This document shows positions 9,029 to 15,402 of a DNA stretch of 64,000 bases, piece after piece (the first letter of the stretch is position 1; each line of letters starts with the position of its first letter). Position numbers and translations under genes: made by a program. A model generated the notes under the pieces. That model ran no database searches. It worked only from the letters and a program-made list of their open reading frames with translations, and had not been told where the DNA came from. Source of the stretch: Serratia marcescens. GTDB lineage: Bacteria; Pseudomonadota; Gammaproteobacteria; Enterobacterales; Enterobacteriaceae. The stretch spans positions 62,001 through 126,000 of the forward strand of contig NZ_MJAO01000007.1 of the NCBI RefSeq assembly GCF_001902635.1, in the 5' to 3' direction.

Positions 9029-9244
9029 ATGCTAAAGCGTGCTTCATTCCTTATTGGTTTTTTGTTAGGCATTTTTTTGAAAAGGTGGAGGGTTGTCTTT
9101 GTGATTGTCCTGCTCCTGATTGGTATAGCGCAAATGTTAACAGTGGCGCAGATGGGAGAATTGAGATGCTCAGGACTGGATTACATCATTCTTGGTGATT
9201 TTAATGACGCTTGTAAAATGCATAGGGCATGGCGTAGCAATTAA
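9029..9244 (+). CDS. Small single-span membrane protein, unknown function
   Basis: 71 aa, not recognised. A basic N-terminus (MLKRASF) is followed by a hydrophobic hairpin or long segment (about 6-18 and 23-41), then a short polar tail with two cysteines. Start chosen at ATG 9029 because GGGGGA lies nine bases upstream; the earlier ATG 9005 has no such site. It probably forms a transcription unit with the membrane protein just upstream. Confidence 0.6.
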   Translation: MLKRASFLIGFLLGIFLKRWRVVFVIVLLLIGIAQMLTVAQMGELRCSGLDYIILGDFNDACKMHRAWRSN

Positions 9245-9685
9245 ATATTGCCTTGATTTGATCTTTATAAAGTGTTATCCATGAATGCGTAGTTCGTGAC
9301 GCGGAGTGGTGCAGGAAGTAATCACGCTGATAGTTAGTTGGCTCTCATCCCCTAAGAATGCTAGTTGCGACTGAGGAGGAAGGGGAGTATCTAGGCTCTA
9401 GAGCGGTGAACCCTCAAAATACCATAGCCCACAGAAAGAGGTCGTCTCTTAAAGGCACTCATATAATTGCAGCAAACTACATGCTCTTTGACAATGTGAG
9501 GTAGTGTTTCCCGTTAGCCGTAGGCTTGAACGGAACAACTCATTCATTCAATGATTACTAGCATCGTAGGAGAAGAGAGGGTTTTTTAGGGAATAAGCTT
9601 CTGAATGAGCTAACATTACCTCTGTTGTCATCTGGCTTCTGTAAGCCCCTCTATTGAATTTAAAATACAAATCCATCCTACAACC

Positions 9686-9751
9686 CTGGGTTAGGCTTAA
9701 AACCTTGCTATGGCCTTTATATGAGGTTTACAGGGTTGAGCCTAATCCCAG
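9686..9751. other. Long imperfect hairpin, possible structured RNA or DNA site
   Basis: CTGGG-TTAGGCTTA (from 9686) pairs with TGAGCCTAA-T-CCCAG (ending 9751), with one wobble and one bulge. An inner pair AAACCT / AGGTTT extends the structure. A perfect CGCAGC-CAT-GCTGCG hairpin follows at 9756-9770. There is no U-run, so it is not a simple terminator. Confidence 0.45.
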
Positions 9752-9913
9752 TGTGCGCAGCCATGCTGCGGGACAAACATAAGCATACGCAAGTAAAAAA
9801 ATATCTTAAAGATTTACATCTAAGACAACAAGTTACAGTAAGAACAGCTAGACACTAACAAAAATATTTCTCTACGCATACACATTTTTCTTAAAAAAAG
9901 ACTTATATATAAT

Positions 9914-10006
9914 ATGGAACTATTAATTTTCCTACTCATGCCTTTAAAGTACATACTGACTATCATGCTTATAACAGCGTTAATACGCTTAGCTATTCAT
10001 TATTGA
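9914..10006 (+). CDS. Candidate 30-aa hydrophobic peptide
   Basis: The frame encodes one almost entirely hydrophobic helix (starts MELLIFLLMPLKY, ends IRLAIHY), like type I toxin peptides or small membrane regulators. A short hairpin (AGCCT-TGC-AGGCT, 10019-10031) followed by a T-rich stretch comes right after it. The ribosome site is poor and a TATAAT-like sequence directly precedes the ATG, so the frame could be fortuitous. Confidence 0.3.
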   Translation: MELLIFLLMPLKYILTIMLITALIRLAIHY

Positions 10007-10140
10007 TTCATTTAGCGAAGCCTTGCAGGCTGAGTGTTTTTCATGCGTTCTTTTATTTCTTTGATCTTTGCCGCTAGCGAGTTACCGGGAGGTAATGAGC
10101 AAGGCGTTATCTTCACGCTATCCCTTTATGCATTCACATC

Positions 10141-10202
10141 ACGTTAACGTTTCACGTTCCCGTCTCTGTTCATGCGAGACTTGTTGTTAACGCCAGTTAA
10201 CA
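10141..10202. promoter_or_regulatory. GTTAAC cluster with inverted repeat upstream of the element operon
   Basis: ACGTTAACGT (10141-10150) is a perfect palindrome, and TGTTAAC-GCCA-GTTAACA (10185-10202) is a perfect inverted repeat. Three GTTAAC cores therefore lie within 60 bp, directly upstream of the predicted -35 region of the operon. This is operator-like; the binding protein is unknown. Confidence 0.45.
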
Positions 10203-10248
10203 GTGAACGCAGAAAGTAAATCACTTATAATACTACATCCGAAATAAA
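10203..10248 (+). promoter_or_regulatory. Predicted promoter of the six-gene operon with overlapping 19-bp repeat
   Basis: A perfect -10 box TATAAT lies at 10226-10231, with a weak -35 (GTGAAC, 10203-10208) at 17-bp spacing. The 19-bp sequence ATACTACATCCGAAATAAA (10230-10248) begins inside the -10 and covers the expected transcription start. The same 19 bp recurs inside the first gene at 10401-10419. Confidence 0.55.
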
Positions 10249-10261
10249 ATAGGATATAACA

Positions 10262-11005
10262 ATGATAAAATGGTTAGGTGATATAGCTGTAGATACAACA
10301 ACGGGAGAGATCTTAGATTATAATCTATCACTTTGTACAAATGAAGATGTTAGCACAATAGCTAAAAGTGTTGTAGATGAGCTGTTTTTGAATGGTGTAT
10401 ATACTACATCCGAAATAAATAGAGAGACTAGGGGTAGAAAGCCTAAGCAGATTGATAACCCTCTCATGGGTTACTTTTCTGGATTACATTGGAATGAAGA
10501 TATAGGTAGGTATGATATGCCATATCTATTGGATGACATCATCTATGGTGCCTGCAATAACCATGCAGTGAATACAAGGATTCCTGTTAATCAGCTGATT
10601 ACAGTGATGGCGCATCTGTCTCTATTATCTACCCAATCTATACAAGAGATGTTAAGTAAACGCAGGGTGATAAAAGATCAGGGTGTTCTAGGAGATCGTT
10701 ATTGTAGGAGTATCCTCGCTGCATGTGAGTCATTGATTAAGTCAATGCATTATTACATAGAGCAAGGGAAGTTAGATCTGTCTGGTAATGCTACATTCTC
10801 CTTTGATATGGACGCTAAGAATTATAATAAATATCAATATTCTCCTACATATACTATCGGGTTGCGCCCTTTTACTCGAGGGGAGCGGGAACATATTAGA
10901 CACCTATCTTATATAGGGATGACGTCAAAAATAAAGATGTTTATTGAGGTGTTGAGTCAACAGACTAAGCAATGGATAGATAGGTCTGGTCATTTGTTTA
11001 AATAA
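10262..11005 (+). CDS. Hypothetical protein, first gene of the element operon
   Basis: 247 aa, not recognised. It is soluble and has no signal peptide. The N-terminus resembles many phage accessory proteins (VDTTTGEI). A segment around 130-175 with STQSIQEMLSKRRV and RYCRSILAACESLI could form a helix-turn-helix, so a DNA-binding or replication/regulatory role is possible but unproven. Codons 47-53 contain an exact 19-bp copy of the sequence at its own promoter. The next gene starts 13 bp after its stop. Confidence 0.75.
   Translation: MIKWLGDIAVDTTTGEILDYNLSLCTNEDVSTIAKSVVDELFLNGVYTTSEINRETRGRKPKQIDNPLMGYFSGLHWNEDIGRYDMPYLLDDIIYGACNNHAVNTRIPVNQLITVMAHLSLLSTQSIQEMLSKRRVIKDQGVLGDRYCRSILAACESLIKSMHYYIEQGKLDLSGNATFSFDMDAKNYNKYQYSPTYTIGLRPFTRGEREHIRHLSYIGMTSKIKMFIEVLSQQTKQWIDRSGHLFK
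10401..10419. repeat. Second copy of the 19-bp promoter repeat, inside the first operon gene
   Basis: ATACTACATCCGAAATAAA is identical to 10230-10248; the copies are 171 bp apart, about sixteen helical turns. Here it is translated as part of YTTSEIN. It could be a second operator or a chance duplication. Confidence 0.6.
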
Positions 11006-11018
11006 TTAATGGTGAAAA

Positions 11019-11231
11019 ATGTTTACTGAACAATGTAGGGCACGAACTAAGAAGTATGATGAGAAACTAAAACCCATTATAGAAGAGCTTCTTGAATACG
11101 GTTTTGGTGTAACAGCTTTAGCAAATGCGCTTAATAAAAAAGAAATTCCTTCTCCACAAGGGAGAAAGCAAACTGCTGCGTCAGTAAGACTTATGCTAAA
11201 GAGAATGGGACTATCTGTTATCAGGGACTAA
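11019..11231 (+). CDS. Stand-alone recombinase-type HTH protein, copy 1
   Basis: 70 aa. The core (ALANALNKKEIPSPQGRK followed by SVRLMLKRMGL) resembles the small helical DNA-binding domain found behind the catalytic domain of large serine recombinases, which reads roughly AxxLNxxGIPTPxGxxWxxxxVRxxL. No catalytic domain is present. It is a paralogue of the next gene. Likely roles are transcription control or directing recombination; which one is unknown. Confidence 0.65.
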   Translation: MFTEQCRARTKKYDEKLKPIIEELLEYGFGVTALANALNKKEIPSPQGRKQTAASVRLMLKRMGLSVIRD

Positions 11232-11240
11232 GGAGGGGGG

Positions 11241-11468
11241 ATGTATAAAGAAATACGCAATAAGAAAATGCAAGTTTATGATGCGAAAGTGAGAGTAATA
11301 CTTGAAGAGTTGATTGAGTATGGATATGGATATAAATCCCTTGCTAACGCTCTAAATGAAAAAGGTGTTCTAAGCATAAAGGGGAAGCGTTGGACTCCTG
11401 ATAGTGTGAGACATACTTTATCTCGACTAGGGCTAAGAACATTAGGAGGCGTTCTCAATGATTTATAA
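11241..11468 (+). CDS. Stand-alone recombinase-type HTH protein, copy 2
   Basis: 75 aa. It aligns along its length with the preceding 70-aa protein: shared YDAKVRVILEELIEYG-like helix, SLANALNEKG, KGKRWTPDSVRHTL and LGLR. Translation is supported by AGGAGGGGGG just upstream of the ATG. The pair is best explained by tandem duplication and divergence. The last codons overlap the start of the next small gene. Confidence 0.65.
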   Translation: MYKEIRNKKMQVYDAKVRVILEELIEYGYGYKSLANALNEKGVLSIKGKRWTPDSVRHTLSRLGLRTLGGVLNDL

Positions 11469-11616
11469 TGAGTGGCCAATAGCGTCTCATCGCTTTAAGA
11501 AGTTTATCACACCTGTTGATGCTTTTGCTAATTACTGGCGAGAGGAGTATATGCAAAAGCTTTCAATTGTTGGTGTTTATAATATAAATAAAAAATATTC
11601 ATTGGTAACTAAATAA
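11458..11616 (+). CDS. 52-aa hypothetical protein bridging two operon genes
   Basis: Not recognised. The ATG at 11458 lies within the end of the previous gene, after AGGAGGC (11444-11450), and the TAA at 11614-11616 shares its last base with the next ATG (TAATG). This double overlap and the ribosome site support it as a real gene despite its size. The product is polar and aromatic-rich (MIYNEWPIASHRFKKF). Confidence 0.55.
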   Translation: MIYNEWPIASHRFKKFITPVDAFANYWREEYMQKLSIVGVYNINKKYSLVTK

Positions 11617-11993
11617 TGACTGATATTTTTGAATCTAATAATCAAGAAAGTTTTGTTGATGGCGTTAAGCGAGATTTAATCTTTCAAGGATATTCTGAGG
11701 AAGACGCCGAAGCAATCATTGCGGACACATTGAAGCGTGTAGAAGAGCAGAACAAGGCGAAAGAATATGCTCCTTTGAAAGAAGGTGTTAATGATAAAAA
11801 GATGGCAGCCTATTGGGCAGCCTTACGCCAACAAAATCTTCAAAACTTCGGTATTACTGAAAGTGTCTCACCTTCAAAGAGTGCTGTTGAAACCTTTAAA
11901 GCAAATATGAAGGCAAAAAACTCTGCATCTTTGCTGCGCAATAATGCAAAAGCTGCTGAGTGGTTTAGGAATCAAAAGCAAAAAAACACTTAA
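11616..11993 (+). CDS. Hypothetical protein, fifth gene of the element operon
   Basis: 125 aa, not recognised. It is soluble, mostly helical and charged. The N-terminal half (FVDGVKRDLIFQGYSEEDAEAI) looks like a small helical domain, and the C-terminus is lysine/asparagine-rich (AEWFRNQKQKNT). Start at the TAATG overlap with the 52-aa gene shows translational coupling. Confidence 0.65.
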   Translation: MTDIFESNNQESFVDGVKRDLIFQGYSEEDAEAIIADTLKRVEEQNKAKEYAPLKEGVNDKKMAAYWAALRQQNLQNFGITESVSPSKSAVETFKANMKAKNSASLLRNNAKAAEWFRNQKQKNT

Positions 11994-12009
11994 CTTCTTT
12001 GGTTGTTTG

Positions 12010-12456
12010 ATGAATAGAAACTATATGGTTAACACTCGCTTTGGAAAGAAGAAGACGCTGAAACCCGATAGTAATGATAAAGTTTTTACATCGTTCAGCG
12101 GCACAAATACTTTCAGTTATAAAGGTATTGTTGTTGTAAAGAAAGGGGGATGCTACACAGCTAAAGAAGCAAAGCTACAAGGTTACGCATCAAGATTTTT
12201 ATCAGGAGTGTTCACCGATGCACGTTCTTTAGCCCTCGCTTTTGATTCAGCCCTCTCTGATGTGGACAAAGATAAGCACTACGCTCTGCGTGCTAAGAAC
12301 CAGAACATACAATGCCCACATTGCCGGTCAATCTACCTGCTCTACAAATCAATGCAGTCTGAGCAGTATGGGGAAGTTTATATTGAATGCCCCCATTGTC
12401 AGGAAGTCCATCCTTCGGATAGCGTGAGCAGAGTGACTGACGATAAAATTTACTAG
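12010..12456 (+). CDS. Zinc-ribbon-like hypothetical protein, last gene of the element operon
   Basis: 148 aa from ATG 12010; an upstream ATG at 11944 would overlap the previous gene by 50 nt and is less likely. Two CPHC knuckles, C102/C105 and C127/C130, are spaced like a zinc ribbon in the C-terminal third. The N-terminal part is basic and beta-rich. Such ribbons occur in phage and plasmid nucleic-acid-binding proteins. Function unknown. Confidence 0.65.
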   Translation: MNRNYMVNTRFGKKKTLKPDSNDKVFTSFSGTNTFSYKGIVVVKKGGCYTAKEAKLQGYASRFLSGVFTDARSLALAFDSALSDVDKDKHYALRAKNQNIQCPHCRSIYLLYKSMQSEQYGEVYIECPHCQEVHPSDSVSRVTDDKIY

Positions 12457-12798
12457 AAAGCAAGAGGGTGCAATGTCCTTTCGCCGTTGTATGCTCTGAT
12501 ACTCCACCTAACCGCTCCATTTGTTCAGTAATTTCTCATCTCCCATAAAGGCTATGGAGAATGCTACGGCGTTCTCTATGCCTTACCCCATCATTAGTAG
12601 TATTCCCCCGATAGGCTAATTTCTGCTAGATACATTTAAGGCAGAATGCACTGTAGATGCTTCCCCCCTAGTCCCCCTTATCCCCCCGTAGACAATCCTT
12701 CCCTACAAATTTAATGACCCCGTGTCTCATGTAGTCTGTATTACTTGCTTTACCTTCAATGCGTTAGGTTGATTCGTTCACATTGCGTTAGTGCATAT

Positions 12799-12821
12799 GG
12801 CATGTAGCGCAGCCTGGTAGC
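12799..12821 (+). repeat. 23-bp copy of the tRNA-Pro 5' part, inverted relative to proL
   Basis: These 23 bases match nucleotides 2-24 of the resident tRNA-Pro exactly (acceptor 5' strand and D-arm), but on the opposite strand to proL. No matching anticodon, T-arm or acceptor 3' strand follows, so it is not a complete tRNA. It is separate from the att repeats, which contain only the 3' part. Confidence 0.7.
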
Positions 12822-12925
12822 TGCCTATGAGCATAGCGAATAGGAGGAGACTGGAGCAGGGCGACAGGCGAGACAGGGGAAGGAACTTGTGACGCTCCCT
12901 GTTAACCGTCATGGATTGATATGAG

Positions 12926-12954
12926 CATGTGCATTTGGCTATTGCACATGTGCA
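12926..12954. repeat. CATGTGCA motif cluster near attR
   Basis: CATGTGCA occurs at 12926-12933 and 12947-12954, 21 bp apart. The second copy is half of the perfect palindrome TGCACATGTGCA (12943-12954). The reverse complement TGCACATG also overlaps the integrase start at 7464-7471. The arrangement suits arm-type integrase or excisionase sites. Confidence 0.45.
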
Positions 12955-12972
12955 GTGTTCTGCATAAAGTAA

Positions 12973-13000
12973 AAGGGCTAACCTTTCGATTAACCCCTTG
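12973..13000 (-). terminator. Terminator-like hairpin downstream of proL on the element side
   Basis: Read on the minus strand, AAGGG-G-TTA pairs with TAG-CCCTT around a short loop and is followed by TTTACTTT. It lies 17 bp past the CCA end of the tRNA and may replace the native proL terminator, which is now 5.7 kb away. Confidence 0.5.
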
Positions 13001-13014
13001 ACCTATTTGGAATG

Positions 13015-13064
13015 TTTGGTCGGCATGAGAGGATTCGAACCTCCGACCCCCGACACCCCATGAC
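13015..13064 (-). repeat. attR: 50-bp direct repeat inside proL
   Basis: Identical to 7351-7400. It covers the tRNA 3' part, beginning in the 5' strand of the anticodon stem, so the element restores a complete tRNA upon integration. Confidence 0.95.
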
Positions 13065-13093
13065 GGTGCGCTACCAGGCTGCGCTACATGCCG
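13017..13093 (-). tRNA. proL: tRNA-Pro, anticodon GGG
   Basis: 77 nt including encoded CCA. Acceptor CGGCATG pairs with CATGCCG, the D-arm is GCGC/GCGC, the T-loop is TTCGAATC, and the anticodon GGG is at 13059-13057. It closely resembles E. coli proL, which also lies beside yejM. The gene is the integration target of the 5.7 kb element and remains intact. Confidence 0.97.
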
Positions 13094-13171
13094 ACGCTAT
13101 GGCAAATCATACTACCGATTCCCGATGTTAATGCAAGCGCCTCGCCACTTGATTGCTTTAGTTTTAAGCAG

Positions 13172-14953
13172 TTAGTTGGCGATAAAACGTTTTACATCGG
13201 TCAGCACCTGTAGCAGCAGGGCAAGCTGCGGTTTCTCGCCTTTTATTTCCTCGCCGTTCTGATCGTAGACGCGATAGTTGCCGTTGTTGTCCAGCATCAG
13301 CGTCTGCGTTGGCGTGGTGATCACCAGCTGGTTGTTGTCACCGGTGGCGATCCAGTTATTGCGGCGCTGGGCGGTGAACAGATCCTCGCCCTGTGAATAA
13401 TCTTTCGGGGCGCTCTTCACGTGCAGCAACCGTTGCATCAGCGTGCGCATCACGTCGTTATGGCCGGTCAGCTTGTTGATGGTCTGCGCCGGCGTGCCCG
13501 GCCAGTGGATCACCAGCGGCACCTGCAGCTGTGCCTGGTTGAAGCCGGTGCCGGCGCCCCATTGGTCTTTGCCGCTGTCGTTGAATTCGACGCCGTGCTC
13601 GGCGGTGATCACCACCACGGTTTTATCCAGCAGGCCGCGTTGTTTCAGGGTGCTCAGCACCTGGGCGATCTGAGCGTCCACGTCTTGCGCACCGCGGCGG
13701 TAGCGTTGGATAAAGTCGGCCGGTGCCGGGGTTTTCTCGCCTTCGGCCGGCTCGGCGCCACTGAAGTTGATATAGGAGAACCACGGCTCTTTGTCGCCCT
13801 GATCCGTCAGCCAGCGTTGCCACTGCTGCGTGGTTTGCGCATCGCTTTGCGGCGCCGGCGTCGGCAGCGAGAAATCGGTCAATAAAGCCTGGCGATACAG
13901 GCTGGCGTTGAAGCCGTCGGAGGAGAACAGCCCCAGTTGGTAGCCTTGATCGCCGAGCGCATTGATCAGCGCCGACGGCTTGCGGCCGGCGAGCACGCTG
14001 TCCAGATAGGTCGGGGAAATGCCGTAGAACAGGCCAAACAGCCCGGTATCGGCATGGTTGCCTGAGCTGTAGTGATCGTTGAAACGCACGTTTTCCTGCG
14101 CGAAACGCGTCAGCGCCGGCATGTCCTGCGCCACGTCTTTGGCGCGAATACCGTCCACCACGATCATCAGCAGGTTATAGCCGCTGCCTTTATCGCCGTA
14201 GCTGAGATCGCTGAGCGGGTATTCCACCGCCACCGCTTCCGGGTTGCCCTGTTGCACCAGGCGGCGCTCATATTCTTGCTGATCGAGCAGGCCGTGTTTT
14301 TCGAGGAACTTGCGCGCAGTCATCGGGTACGAAAGCGGCAGGTTGGCGCGCTGCATGGTGATGGGGCGATAGAAGTTGGCGTCGGCCCAGATGTAAATCA
14401 GGTGCGAGGCGAAAAAGGCGCTGATAAACAGCGCCGCCAGCGGCTTGCCGAAACGGCGGCGGTTCAGGCTGCGCAGCTTCTGCCAGCTCCAGGTGCCGAA
14501 CAGCATCTCCACCAGGAAGATCACCGGCACGCAAATGAACATCAGCTGCCAGTCGCGCGACAGCTCGCTTTGGTCCGGGTTGACCACCAGATCCCACACC
14601 ACCGGATTGAGGTGCAGGTGGAAATGGGAAAACACCTCGCTGTCGACCAGCAACAGCGTAAGCCCGGCGGTGGCCAACGCGGCGGAAATAAATCGCAGCA
14701 GCCGCTGCGACATCACCACGAAGGTGAGCGGGAAGATCACCAGCAAATAGCCGGCGAACACGATAAAGCTGAAATGCCCCAGCAGGCTGACCAGAGCATA
14801 GACCCGGCCCAGCAGGGAGGAGGGCCAGTCGGTGACAAACAGGTAGCGGCTGCCCAGCCCAAGGGCGAGCAGGATGTTGAATAAGGCGAACCAGTGCCCC
14901 CAGCTGATCATCTGGGAGACTTTTTCACGATAACGCTGACGGTTTGTCACCAT
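13172..14953 (-). CDS. yejM: Inner-membrane LPS homeostasis regulator YejM (PbgA/LapC)
   Basis: 593 aa, as in E. coli (586). Five N-terminal transmembrane helices (about 15-190) are followed by a linker and a large periplasmic domain of the alkaline-phosphatase/sulfatase fold (from about 245, MIVVDGIRAKDV and SSGNHADTGLFGLFYG). In E. coli it senses periplasmic lipopolysaccharide and controls LpxC degradation through LapB and FtsH. It is 9 bp downstream of yejL in one operon. Confidence 0.95.
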   Translation of the reverse strand: MVTNRQRYREKVSQMISWGHWFALFNILLALGLGSRYLFVTDWPSSLLGRVYALVSLLGHFSFIVFAGYLLVIFPLTFVVMSQRLLRFISAALATAGLTLLLVDSEVFSHFHLHLNPVVWDLVVNPDQSELSRDWQLMFICVPVIFLVEMLFGTWSWQKLRSLNRRRFGKPLAALFISAFFASHLIYIWADANFYRPITMQRANLPLSYPMTARKFLEKHGLLDQQEYERRLVQQGNPEAVAVEYPLSDLSYGDKGSGYNLLMIVVDGIRAKDVAQDMPALTRFAQENVRFNDHYSSGNHADTGLFGLFYGISPTYLDSVLAGRKPSALINALGDQGYQLGLFSSDGFNASLYRQALLTDFSLPTPAPQSDAQTTQQWQRWLTDQGDKEPWFSYINFSGAEPAEGEKTPAPADFIQRYRRGAQDVDAQIAQVLSTLKQRGLLDKTVVVITAEHGVEFNDSGKDQWGAGTGFNQAQLQVPLVIHWPGTPAQTINKLTGHNDVMRTLMQRLLHVKSAPKDYSQGEDLFTAQRRNNWIATGDNNQLVITTPTQTLMLDNNGNYRVYDQNGEEIKGEKPQLALLLQVLTDVKRFIAN

Positions 14954-14962
14954 AAGTCAATA

Positions 14963-15190
14963 TTAATGCGCTTTATCTTCACGGACAGAAGCCTGCAGGG
15001 CTTCCGCGAACGATCTCGCCAGGGTTTTCCGCTGCGCGGGGGCAACGCTGGTGTTGATCAAATTAGTGACCATGTTGCCCAGCACCATCAGGGAAAGATC
15101 GGTGGGGGTATGGTGTTTTTCCAGAACATTGACCAGCTCTGAGAGCAGTTGTTCAACGTGTTCGTCACTGTAACGGGATGATTGTGGCAT
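14963..15190 (-). CDS. yejL: YejL family protein (UPF0352)
   Basis: 75 aa from the ATG at 15190, matching the usual length of the family; a longer frame extends upstream to 15214 but the conserved start is [16 protein letters not shown]. Small helical cytoplasmic protein of unknown function, cotranscribed with yejM and divergent from yejK. Confidence 0.92.
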   Translation of the reverse strand: MPQSSRYSDEHVEQLLSELVNVLEKHHTPTDLSLMVLGNMVTNLINTSVAPAQRKTLARSFAEALQASVREDKAH

Positions 15191-15402
15191 AAAATTGCGC
15201 TTAGTAATCTGCAAAGTGCTCTATCTTACCGTATAGGACAGTGATTTTCCGCTCTTTTATCACTTCCCTTTATTCGCGTAAGGGTTCGCCCGCAGCGGCG
15301 CGGCTCATCGTTGCGCCGTTCCGGTTTGCCGCGGTTTTTTTAGTATTGCAGGGCGGGGCCTTCAGTGTTTGAATACGCGCCTAAAGAACAGGAGGATTTA
15401 CC

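Larger units (their letters stand above)
9245..10261. other. 1.0 kb region without a convincing gene inside the element
   Basis: No reading frame above 60 codons is convincing. It holds a long imperfect hairpin (9686-9751), a smaller one (9756-9770), a candidate 30-codon hydrophobic peptide (9914-10006) with a hairpin after it, a triple GTTAAC cluster (10143-10202) and the operon promoter (10226-10231). A 48-codon frame at 9358-9504 has no ribosome site. Such a large non-coding share in a compact element suggests a functional DNA or RNA site. Confidence 0.6.
12457..13014. other. 0.56 kb region without a gene at the right end of the element
   Basis: No convincing gene on either strand. It contains three closely spaced C-runs (12663-12687), a 23-bp tRNA-Pro fragment (12799-12821), a cluster of CATGTGCA motifs (12926-12954) and a terminator-like hairpin (12973-13000). 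This is where integrase arm sites or a packaging/transfer site would be expected. Confidence 0.6.
7351..13064. mobile_element. Integrative element of about 5.7 kb in proL (tRNA-Pro GGG)
   Basis: The element lies between 50-bp exact repeats of the tRNA-Pro 3' part, with a tyrosine integrase 69 bp inside the left repeat and an intact tRNA at the right. Its base composition is markedly AT-richer than both flanks, pointing to horizontal transfer. Contents in order: integrase, two small membrane proteins, a 1.0 kb gap with repeats and hairpins, a coupled six-gene operon, and a 0.56 kb gap. No phage structural, conjugation, replication or known defence gene is recognised. It could be a phage satellite, a small genomic island or a relic of one. 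Confidence 0.93.

Noticed and set aside
9358..9504. 48-codon frame in the element's non-coding region
   Set aside because: No ribosome site, no overlap with other genes and no recognisable protein features.
12663..12687. CRISPR-like or tandem repeat array in the element
   Set aside because: The C-runs are not regularly spaced repeats with unique spacers, and no cas genes occur in the window.
12799..12870. A second complete tRNA in the element
   Set aside because: Only the acceptor 5' strand and D-arm match; no anticodon arm, T-arm or acceptor 3' strand follows.
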